From Nautilus pompilius (Eukaryota; Mollusca; Cephalopoda; Nautilida; Nautilidae), in contig JACATO010002186.1 of NCBI GenBank assembly GCA_018389105.1, forward strand, positions 5,098,501-5,162,500: a stretch of 64,000 bases of DNA, given 5' to 3'. The notes beneath the pieces were generated by a model that made no database searches, was not told where the DNA came from, and was given only the letters and a program-made list of their open reading frames with translations. A program made the position numbers and the translations under genes. This document shows, piece after piece, positions 1-8,435 of the stretch. Numbering within the stretch: position 1 is the first letter of the stretch; each line of letters begins with the position of its first letter.

Positions 1-2206
1 CTTTTGAAGAAGTGTTAATATCAGGGCATGACTGGCAGGAGATGCAACAGTAAAGACAAATGGACAAAATGAAAAACCTAAGAACACCAAGTCAAGTCAA
101 CACGGCACAGATGCCAGAATCTTAGCTAATTTAGAATTATGACTCCTAGTATTAATAACTGTATAGCCAATTTATCTGCAAGTTGTCCCTTTCAGAACTC
201 TCAAAACGTTATTCTTTTGAAAACCACCATTAGTTCTTCTCTTAAACGTTTAAAATTCAAAATTTGGCAAACCTAATATTTTTAATCATCTAGCATATTT
301 CTACTACTTAAAACCTGGAAATGTTCTCTGTTATTATAAATGTCCCTTGATCCAAGTCATAAACCCACTGTGTGCTTCTCTATAGTCAGCTTTTAGCCAA
401 GTTCAACTAGTTTTTTCACTAGCAGACAAGCGTGCATGCCCAGGAACCAGAAAGTGGTTTTAGGTGCTAGAGTAGAAATGTAGCGAGTAATGGACAAACA
501 ACATTAAACTTTGCAAAAGAAAAGGCTGATGAGATGAGATGCCAAAAAAAACCAAGTCAACAGAGACTAGAAAGTCTTTTGAGTTGTTCCAACAAAAGGG
601 TTTGGTCAATATTTGCACCATAGATCATTTTTTTAATCTATTTTCTTCATCTTCTAAACTGAAATCTGAAGCCAACAGTAATTTTCACAACACAGCACTA
701 TCAGTAATAATGGAAGTTTTGCTATTGTTGTTGGTTTGTGTTTTTTAGCTAACCAGAATAGGGCTTACCTACTGCGATACTTTTTAAATGGTTAAGCCCA
801 CCCAGCCCTTACATCTGCATAGATGAATCATGTAAATAAGTACTTCTTAAAGTTTATTTTTTTCTGTTCGAATGCAGGTGAAGTTGCAGTTAAATTAATT
901 CTGGTATCAGAACATCCCTAATTTGTGTTCTCAGGGAAAAGAAAGAAAAAAAAAATAACGACAAAGGTTCATAAAAGCAGCATTTACGTCTAGAAACTGT
1001 AAAACTGATACCTTAAAATAGGTTTTCGTGTGTCTGGGTGCTCTACAGCATATGGACAACATTAGAAGATGATCCACCATACCATCAATGGCCACTCAGA
1101 GTATTTATTAGGCTATTTCATATCTGGTCGTTAAAATGTCTGCTGTGACCCAGCAAGAGGGCTGTTCCACTCAGTGTCAAAAACTGATTTACCGATGTGC
1201 CATATCGCTACCATAGCCACCATCAACAGAAGCAATCACATAATTAACTAATTTAAAGCCAGTCAAATGCAATTTTTCATCAATGAAAAAGATCTGCAAC
1301 TGTAGGCAAGTGCACAGCAAAGTGAACAAGACCGAAATGGAGTTTCTCTATGCATAAATTGATGCTTTAAAATGATAATTTTTATCTTGTTTCATTTAAG
1401 ACCATATACTATTTATTTTATAAACTGCTGACTTTCAAGAATCTATCTTCTTACATTTTTAAAATGGAAAAGTTTGTCTTTCTAAAACAAATGGATGTCA
1501 GTGTTATTAATTAGTAAACAGTTAAATAATTAAAGCATATGATGATAAATTAAATTCCGTATGCTTTTAAATTCCTTGAAGACAATACGTAGTAAATTTT
1601 AATTTTATCATCAAATTTGTGAAACAGCTAATGATGCAAATATCACAGAGTTGAGAGAGACTTTGGAACAACCATGATTCCTGAGAAATACAGACAACGA
1701 TCAAAGCTTATTGTATGCTGTGGGGATAACTACAATATATCAGTCACTGAGTACATACTCAGTAACTAATTGTAACATTCTGGTCAGTCCAGACATCTTT
1801 CCACGGACACTTAAACTGCTAACTCAGTCAGGTTTGCTGTTATTCTCTAAACTGTAATTGTAGGATATTAAAACACTGAAACATAAATATATAATATACA
1901 CCAACACTTATGTTAAATTTAATTCCATTTCTTTATGCCACCAAAACTGCCTACTAACCTTAAATCTCCCAATCTAAAATCTCCAATAAATCCCTAGTAA
2001 CATATACCTACCTCTTCATAAACCAAATATTATCTTAATTTATACCCCGTCTTGCAGTGAATTTAATATGGGGCAGAATAAGCAAGCAGCAAAAATGGTC
2101 TTTAATGGCTGTGTTTCTTTTTAATGTTGAATTCTCTTTATAACTGTCTGTATTTAATCTTTTGCAGTGAACATAATTAAGAGTCAGTACTGTAACTCTG
2201 ATCTGA
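1..2206. other. AT-rich non-coding DNA
   Basis: No open frame of coding character is visible. The single 69-codon frame near the left end has a low-complexity leucine-rich tail and no family I recognise. The stretch contains homopolymer runs and scattered TAAT-type words but no inverted repeat, tRNA or microsatellite worth naming. I see nothing functional in it. Confidence 0.7.
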
Positions 2207-2209
2207 TTA

Positions 2210-2310
2210 CACTGGTCAACAAGTATTTTTCATGAAGCATATGTCAAGGTGTACTTAGTGTAGTTTTTAATGCTGATTTCAAATATACAATTAGTTTTTG
2301 ACATCACGTA
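2210..2310 (+). repeat. Left terminal inverted repeat of the CACTG element
   Basis: It contains three blocks that recur in inverted orientation in the right end: CACTGGTCAACAA at 2210-2222, ATGCTGATTTCAAA at 2270-2283 and CACGTA at 2305-2310. The bases between the blocks are diverged. The spacing from the end is 60 bases here and 67 in the right arm. Confidence 0.8.
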
Positions 2311-2601
2311 CAGTTTTCAAGATGAGAAATTTTTTTGGTTTTAGCTCATGCATTATATAGAAATTCCAATTAATGACGTGTATGCATGTATTTCATTTAC
2401 ATCATGGAAACACACCTTTAAAATAAACTACATTATTCATTGTTGCATAGTTCAGATGCAATATTCCATCATCTTAAATTAACCAATCAAGTTTTGTCTG
2501 ATGAAATAGGTATTTCAACATCTCAAATTGTCCAGTCATAATTGGTCTGATGAAATATTTCATCATCTCAAATTCAATATAAGTATAACCGTTTGTATCT
2601 A

Positions 2602-2621
2602 TTTCCTTACTTGTTTTACAG
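2602..2621 (+). other. Possible 3' splice site in the leader of the transposon gene
   Basis: A pyrimidine-rich tract ends in TTTTACAG at 2614-2621, nine bases before the ATG at 2630. The layout fits a spliced 5' untranslated exon that joins just ahead of the start codon. No matching donor was pinned down upstream, so this is only a suggestion. Confidence 0.35.
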
Positions 2622-2629
2622 TGTTAACA

Positions 2630-3699
2630 ATGTCAAGTCAGTGTAGAAATCCTCCTGATGTGTTTTGTTATGTCTGTGGGCAATTTATTGTGAAAGCTCA
2701 AAAATGTACGATAACACCAGAGATCAAGAAGATTTATAAGCTATACTTTGACTGTCCTCTTGGAGATCAGGACAAGTTATGGGCACCACATTTTATCTGC
2801 TCAACTTGCTCAAATGGCTTACATGGTTCAATAAGAGGAAGAAGTCCATGCCTTTTGCCATTCCAATGATATGGAGAGAGCCGAAAAACCATGAGAATAT
2901 GGAACTTTTACTTCATGCCATTGCCTATGAAAGATACTCATGGAAAATATGTGGAGATTTAAAAGTCATTGTAATGTTAATGGGAATGCAGTCAGGTTTC
3001 ACAAAATACTGTTGTTTCTTGTGTCTATGGGATAGTCGGGCAACTGACAGACATTTTTCAGAATCAAACTGGCAGACAAGAACATCATGCCAGCCAGGAC
3101 TATCTAGCATCAAGAATGCACCTCTTGTAGATCCATGTAATGTCCTATTGCCTCCTTTGCACATAAAGCTTGGACTGATGAAACAGTTTGTAAAGACACT
3201 AGGGAAGAGAAATGCCAGAGGGTTTGAGTATATTGTAGAAAAGTTTCCCAAAATCACACAGGCGAAGTTGAAAGAGGGTATCTTTGTCAGACCCCAAATT
3301 AGAGAAGTACTCAAAGATGTCAACTTCAAGACAACACTTAATGAACTGGAACTACATGCCTGGAATGCTTTCAATTGGATCTGTGAGAATTTCTTGGGCA
3401 ACAAGAAGGCAATGGACTACAAGGATGGCATCAACAATCTTCTGAAATGTTACTCAGCAATGGGTTGTTGCATGTCACTGAAAGTTCACTTCTTGGACTC
3501 CCATCTGGAGTTCTTCGCAGATAACCTTGGAGCAGTGTCTGATGAACATGGTGAAAGATTTCACCAGGACATTAGTGCTATGGAGAAACGGTACCAAGGC
3601 TTCTGGAATGACAGTATGCTGGCTGACTACTGCTGGACACTTTACCGTGATCAACCAGATCAGGAACACCGCAGGAAATCCAAATCACAATGTTTCTAA
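2630..3699 (+). pseudogene. Broken transposon-borne gene of a multicopy conserved hypothetical family
   Basis: The frame opens at an ATG at 2630. It gives an N-terminal zinc-binding-like segment with CYVC at residues 13-16, the signature GDQDKLWAPH at 45-54 and CSTC at 57-60. Near 2810-2830 the reading frame must change (net loss of one base or gain of two). The frame then continues for about 290 codons through MPFAIPMIWREP, ICGDLKV, LLPPLHIKLGLMKQFVK, EGIFVRPQI and SDEHGERFHQDI to a stop at 3697-3699. From memory, these blocks match a large family of unnamed proteins (roughly 550 residues) found in many copies in arthropods and molluscs. Relative to that family, about 200 residues are missing where MIWREPKNH runs directly into ENMELLLHAI, so the copy has both a frameshift and an internal deletion. 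Its function is unknown. Its position between inverted repeats suggests that it is the element's own gene, possibly a transposase of an unrecognised type, or captured cargo. Confidence 0.75.
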
Positions 3700-3785
3700 C
3701 TCTGTTGTTCCAACTTTGTCTGTTTTGTCTGACCCATTTTTTGTGTATTCACTCTTTGTAGAATGATAGTGATGATTTTTAACTC

Positions 3786-3791
3786 AATAAA
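3786..3791 (+). terminator. Polyadenylation signal AATAAA after the transposon gene
   Basis: AATAAA lies 87 bases beyond the stop codon of the broken gene and inside the inverted-repeat element, followed by a T-rich stretch. Position and strand suit the 3' end of the gene's transcript. Confidence 0.5.
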
Positions 3792-3864
3792 CTCATTTAC
3801 TTTCTAAAAATAATATGTTCTTATTTATTACGTTAATGATTTCATGTATCTACTGCAAAACTTA

Positions 3865-3973
3865 TACGTGCTGCATACAAATGGAGTGAAATTTTGAAAT
3901 CAGCATGAAAAATTAGTCTAAAAAAGTTGGTTTGCATTCATGAGTATAATACATTTAATTTTGTTGACCAGTG
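3865..3973 (-). repeat. Right terminal inverted repeat of the CACTG element
   Basis: This is the inverted partner of the left end. The blocks lie at 3961-3973, 3893-3906 and 3865-3870, in the mirror order expected for a terminal inverted repeat. TTA follows directly at 3974-3976. Confidence 0.8.
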
Positions 3974-4088
3974 TTATCTACACATCCTTAAAAGATGATA
4001 AACTCAGCAAAAAGAAATAAGTGAACTTTGAGCGTGCCCTATATTTTAATCCAACCCCAGATATGCAATCAGTATTCTGTCAGAGCCC

Positions 4089-4652
4089 ATACTCGCCATC
4101 CAAAATTTTCATGGGGGAGACTTTGGCAATCCGAGTCGCGAAGCACTCAAAAATGTAAACAAAGAACAAAAACGTAAACAAAGAACAAAAACGTAAACAC
4201 TCATGATTATCTGTCTCTAAATTTCCATGTGGTCATAATTGTCAAATGCAATCAGTCATGCTCTGACTCATGTCCAAGTGTTAATTCTTTATTGTAGGTA
4301 ACACAGGCTGACTTTGCTGTTTTCAAAGTTGTCCTGCTTGGTTTGTAGGCATGACAGTCCTCTGTTCTATTGCATTTACTTGTCAACAATGCATCCAGGG
4401 TTGAATTGTCAAGAAGAGACCTGTGATGCAACTGGGAGTGTCTGCAGGTGGCTATAGGGTCAAATGGCAGATGACTATAGCGTGAGCCATACACAATGGA
4501 GCGACAGATTTGCTGATTTCTGATTGGTCAAAATATGAAACTCGTGAAATGTCGACTATGGGTGACAAAAAATCAGGAGAATTGAGTCTTTTTTTACGAA
4601 AAACGAGGGAGGGCGGGAGATTGCTTAAAAATTGGGAGACTTTGCAAGTATG
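4089..4652. mobile_element. Unclassified repeat-like block, possibly fold-back
   Basis: This block is less AT-rich than its surroundings. CATACTCGC (4089-4097) has an inverted near-copy CATACTTGC (reverse of 4644-4652). The bases inside each end are loosely similar in inverted orientation (AATTTT-type words and GGGAGACTTTGG against GGGAGACTTTGC). A 19-bp tandem repeat lies near the left edge. A 74-codon minus-strand frame (4452-4676) runs through the right half, but I recognise no family. No target duplication is evident. It may be a decayed non-autonomous element. Confidence 0.3.
4155..4200 (+). repeat. 19-bp tandem repeat, about 2.4 copies
   Basis: The unit GTAAACAAAGAACAAAAAC occurs perfectly at 4155-4173 and 4174-4192, with a partial third copy at 4193-4200. 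The unit contains GTAAACA, a forkhead-type word, so three such words are spaced exactly 19 bases apart. Confidence 0.9.
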
Positions 4653-4690
4653 AGAGCCTGTACACTGGACATCCAACCTGGCCCATGCTT

Positions 4691-5831
4691 ACCACTTGTT
4701 TTTCCAGCATTCATCTTTGCTGATTATAATCTAAGTAGTGGCTCCTTCCAAGGACATTAATTTCTTTTTCTAACAGTTTATTTTTAGTGAAATCAAGGTT
4801 TTCTTCTTTGTTTAAGATTAATTAGGCTCACTTCTAGATGAGCATGTTTTCTGACAATTAATCCAGCAAACAAAATAGCAGCAGCATCCATTATACAGAA
4901 TTAACTTTTTCCCAGTTAAAAATTTTGGAAATTATTTGAGAAATAAAAATCAAAATGACAATGCATGTGGGCACGCATAATTTCAACAAAAAACATTATC
5001 AAATTATCTTCCATCACAGATTATTTCTACTGATATCCCCTCTCCTAACCCCTTCATTTTCTTTTTAAAAAAAATTTGTCTATTATTTGAAAATCCATAC
5101 CAATAAATGTACCTAAGAGTAAATAGTCAGTATTTCCTACTTTGATGATAACACCATAGGAATCACTTAGAGACATCAGATGATGTGACAGCTGCTGCTC
5201 TCACCAAACTTTCCCATACACTACCAGCAAGAACTAATAGGTACTTCCATCTACGTGCTATGCAGGTATCATCCACTATTTTGTTTCTAAACTCACTCTC
5301 CATTTAATCACATAAATCTTTAGGGATGTCAAGGAGCTAAACAAATTCCAGCAGGTTTGTTACCTACTGCTACACATCTGCAACACAAGAGGAGCTGCCA
5401 CTACACAATGTGGAGATAAGCAGCATCTTTCTATTTTATTCGCAGTTTTAAAGAAAAAGAAAAAAAAATGCTGTACTGTACTCAGAGATCTAAATCCAAT
5501 GGCATTTAAATGGCAGGCAGTGGTTGAAAAACCATAAAAAGCAACAAAGATTTAGTGAATATATTATAGGAAACAAACCAAGTAACAACTAAAGCTAATA
5601 TACAATGTAGTCTATTTAAAAGTAAACTCAAATAATCTATATATTTGAATAAAATATCCAATTTCAGCTCATTAATCTTAGATTCATTGTGACATCTTAA
5701 CAACACTTGGAACTGTGTAGTGGTTGGTGTCAGTTTGTGACAATGTTATAGTTCTTTATAAAATTACATACAGCAACTGACTGTAAAGGAAAGAAAGGAT
5801 TTCCTTTAAAATGTTATTTTATTAATGTATG
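4691..5831. other. AT-rich non-coding DNA between two transposons
   Basis: This stretch contains homopolymer runs and short frames without coding character. AGGGATGTC at 5324-5332 resembles the end of the miniature hAT-like family seen at 19.5 and 27.4 kb, but it has no inverted partner nearby. Nothing else stands out. Confidence 0.6.
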
Positions 5832-5833
5832 TA

Positions 5834-6033
5834 CAGGTGCATCTCAAAAAATTAGAATATCGTGGAAGAGTTCATTTTTTCCCGTAATTTAATTCAAACG
5901 GTGAAACTTTCATATATTCTAGATTCATTACACACACAATAAAATATTTCAAGCCTTTTTTGTTTTAATTTTGATGATTACAGCTTACAGCTCATGAAAA
6001 TCAAAAATCCACTATCTCAAAATATTAGAATAT
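5834..6033 (+). repeat. Left inverted repeat of the Tc1-like element (outer and inner binding sites)
   Basis: The outer end begins CAGGTGCATCTCAAAAAAT at 5834. The inner direct repeat is at 6013-6033. The whole arm aligns in inverted orientation with 7151-7348, with scattered substitutions. Confidence 0.88.
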
Positions 6034-6063
6034 TTCATATGATCAATAAAAAAAAAAAAGAAT

Positions 6064-7078
6064 TTATAGTATAGGAATGTCAAACTTCTGAAAAGTATGT
6101 TCGTTTATGCACTCAATACTTGGTGGGGCTCCTTTTGCATGAGACACTGCTGAGGTGTTATGGAAGCCCAGGTTGCTTTGATAGCGAGCAGCCTTCAGCT
6201 TGTCTGTATTGTTGGGTCTGGTGCCTCTCATCTTCCTCTTGACAATACCCCATAGATTCTCTATAGGGTTCAGGTCAGGCGAGTTGGCTGGCCAATCAAG
6301 CACAGTAATACCATGGCCAGCAAACCAGTTACTAGTAGTTTTGGCACTGTGGGCAGGTGCCAAGTCCTGTTGGAAAAGGAAATCAGCATCTCCATAAAGC
6401 TTGTCAGCAGACGGAAGCATGAAGTATTCTAAAATCTCCTGGTAGATATCTGCGTTGACTTTGGACTTGATAAAACACAGTGGACCAATACCAGCAGATG
6501 ACATGGCACCCCAAATCATCACTGACCGTGGAAACTTCACACTGGACTTCAAGCAACTTGGATTCTGTGCCTCTCCACTCTTCCTCCAGACTGTGGGACC
6601 TTGATTTCCAAATGAAATGCAAAATTTACTTTCATCTGAAAAGAGGACTTTGGACCAATGAGCAACGGTCCAATTCTTTTTCTCCTTAGCCCAGGTAAGA
6701 CGCTTCTGATGTTGTCTCTGGTTCAGGAGTGGCTTGACACCAGGAATGTGACACTTGTAGACCATTTCCTGGACACATCTGTGCATGGTGGCTCTTGATG
6801 CACTGAAGTCCAGCCTCAGTCCACTCCTTGTGAAGCTCCCCAAGTTCTTGAATTGGCTTTGCTTGACAATCCTCTCAAGGCTGCGGTCATCCCTTCTTGC
6901 TTGTGCACCTTTTCCTACCACACTTTTCCCTTCCAGTCAACTTTCCATGAATATGCTTTGATACAGCACTCTGCGAACAGCCAGCCCTTTCAGCAATGAC
7001 CTTCTGTGGCTTACCCTCCTTGTGGAGGGTGTCAGTGAGTGTCTTCTGGACAACTGTCAAGTCAGCAGTCTTCCCCAT
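6064..7078 (-). pseudogene. Tc1-like transposase with DD34E catalytic motif, frame-damaged
   Basis: The start is the ATG at 7078, which opens MGKTADLTV followed by a helix-turn-helix DNA-binding region (KVIAERAGCSQSAVSKHI), until a stop near 6887. The remaining protein lies in another frame (6064-6921). It has the catalytic first aspartate in LFSDESKF, the second in FQQDLAPAHS and the glutamate in NPIENLWG, with 34 residues between the last two (DD34E). The junction of the two frames near 6900 is a frameshift. A second, compensating pair of frame changes appears to bracket NLGSFTRSGLRLDFSAS, because the family wording is visible in the adjacent frame. At the C terminus, compared with my memory of the family, about 40 bases are missing between CAGTGTC and CATGCAAAAGG. 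The intact enzyme would cut and paste the element into TA sites. This copy should not encode an active one. Confidence 0.9.
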
Positions 7079-7150
7079 GATTGTGGTTGTGTGTACTGAA
7101 CCAGACTGAGAGATTCGTGGTATTTATACTGCATAAATAGTGATTTACTC

Positions 7151-7348
7151 AATTATAATATTTTGAGATACGTTTTTTCTATTTTTTTAGCTGTAGGCCG
7201 TAATTATCAAAATTAAAATTAAAAAATGCTTGAAACATTTTAGTTTACATGCAATGAGTCTGGAATATATACAGTTTTCACTTTCTGAAATAACTGACAA
7301 AAAATATTGAACTCTTCCACGATATTTTAATTTTTTGTGATGCACCTG
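7151..7348 (-). repeat. Right inverted repeat of the Tc1-like element (outer and inner binding sites)
   Basis: This is the inverted partner of the left arm. The outer end reads inward from 7348 as CAGGTGCATCACAAAAAAT, and the inner motif lies at 7151-7171. It differs from the left arm at two positions in the outer 41 bases and at more positions further in. Confidence 0.88.
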
Positions 7349-7999
7349 TATATTAGTCAGGGGTATGGTATTAGTAAATACATTAAAAAAGCAACATGAA
7401 CTCAACTTTATTACAACAAATAAATAAATATTAACAATGTTACAATGCCAAATTTATCTAAATTAATGTTGCATAGTTTATTTTATTGTTTACAAGGAAG
7501 CTGAAAGCCATTAGCACTTCACCCCCAGAGAAAGAAATATTTATCAAAACTACAGAGGAGGCCAAAAGTATTAATTTTTTTAATGCTTTTTTTAATTATG
7601 ACAGTAGCATGACTAATGTAGCGTTGATACATCTCTTGTTAAAATAATATTGCAAAGCATGCATTTATTAAAGTTTATTGCCTTTATTATCTTAATAACT
7701 AATTTTTACATTGTATCATATATAATAAACATCGATTATTTTGTTCAAAACTATAGTGATATAATTTTAGCCATCCATGTTTTTTAAAATTTATACCATT
7801 ATTATTAATTTTTTTAGTAATAATCTATTCAATTAATTTACAATTATATTATTTTAAAAAATTGGTTTCTAATATCAAGCCAAGACAAAATTTTTACTAA
7901 CTATTAGTAACCATTGTTTCTCAAAACAATTTATTACTGTTTATAAGGTCAGCTATGTGTAGTATCACATATATACCGTATGTATGTGTGTTTTCAACA

Positions 8000-8080
8000 T
8001 GGGTCAGCAACCAGAGATTCCTGGCTCAAATCCCAGCATCAACTCTCTACAGTCTCTTGAGATACTGAAAACACATATAT
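8000..8080 (+). repeat. tRNA-derived SINE fragment (B-box half)
   Basis: GGCTCAAATCC at 8023-8033 matches the RNA polymerase III B box (GGTTCRANNCC) at all but one or two positions. It sits in a tRNA-arm-like context, with TTCCTGG before it and CAGCATC after. No A box is visible at the proper distance upstream, so this would be a 5'-truncated SINE remnant and not a tRNA gene. Confidence 0.35.
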
Positions 8081-8415
8081 ATATACAACACATCATTCAT
8101 TCTACTTGTGACAAAAGGTACTAACTTAGTTACAGATATTGCAGTGAGTTCTGTTGCAAAACATCACATACTTGTTGTCCAGAACATCAAACTATCTGCA
8201 ACAGAGAGCTGTCCACACGAGTTATTCCTTTCTGTGTAAAAACAATAGCTATCACATGACTTCTTTATTAACTTTGAAACAGTGCATACATATTTCATTC
8301 TTAAGATAGAGTAAACATACAAGGACACTAAATAGTAAAGAAAAGTACAGCAAAAAGTGTTAAATTTTCAGTGCCATTTTTTTTTCCATCTTTGCCTTAA
8401 AGTTGTGTAGGTAGA

Positions 8416-8435
8416 TCTCTCTCTCTCTCTCTCTC
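8416..8435 (+). repeat. (TC)n microsatellite
   Basis: Ten uninterrupted TC units in otherwise mixed sequence. Confidence 0.95.

Larger units (their letters stand above)
2210..3973 (+). mobile_element. DNA transposon with CACTG ends and TTA target duplication
   Basis: The element is 1764 bp long. Its first 13 bases (CACTGGTCAACAA, 2210-2222) are exactly repeated in inverted orientation at its end (3961-3973). A second perfect inverted match of 14 bases (ATGCTGATTTCAAA, 2270-2283 against 3893-3906) lies at nearly the same distance inside each end. A third (CACGTA, 2305-2310 against 3865-3870) continues the symmetry, so the ends are long imperfect inverted repeats of about 100 bp. The trinucleotide TTA flanks both sides (2207-2209 and 3974-3976), as a 3-bp target duplication would. 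A CACTG terminus with a 3-bp duplication is typical of the CACTA/EnSpm (CMC) group, and TTA duplications also occur in PIF/Harbinger, so I leave the superfamily open. The cargo is one damaged gene on the plus strand. Confidence 0.82.
5834..7348 (-). mobile_element. Tc1-like transposon (Tc1/mariner superfamily), complete but inactive
   Basis: The element is 1515 bp long with TA on both flanks (5832-5833 and 7349-7350). Its outer 41 bases are inverted repeats that differ at only two positions (5834-5874 against 7308-7348). Similarity continues inward to about 200 bp on each side. An inner motif of the type TATCTCAAAATATTAGAATA repeats part of the outer end (6013-6033 on the left, 7151-7171 inverted on the right). 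That is the IR/DR arrangement of Tc1-like elements such as Sleeping Beauty, in which the transposase binds an outer and an inner site at each end. The transposase gene is on the minus strand and is broken. Terminal and protein sequence recall, from memory, Tc1 elements of fishes and lampreys. Confidence 0.93.

Noticed and set aside
2925..3404. Minus-strand 159-codon frame
   Set aside because: It is the antisense shadow of the transposon gene on the plus strand.
4155..4200. CRISPR-like repeat
   Set aside because: It is a direct tandem repeat with no spacers, in animal DNA. No CRISPR array exists in the window.
5320..5335. AGGGATGTC resembling the hAT-like miniature element end
   Set aside because: There is no inverted partner within 150 bases, so it is probably chance.
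6200..6689. Plus-strand frames inside the Tc1-like element
   Set aside because: They are antisense shadows of the transposase.
8000..8080. A possible tRNA gene
   Set aside because: Only a B-box-like half is present. No A box, acceptor stem pairing or anticodon arm could be drawn.
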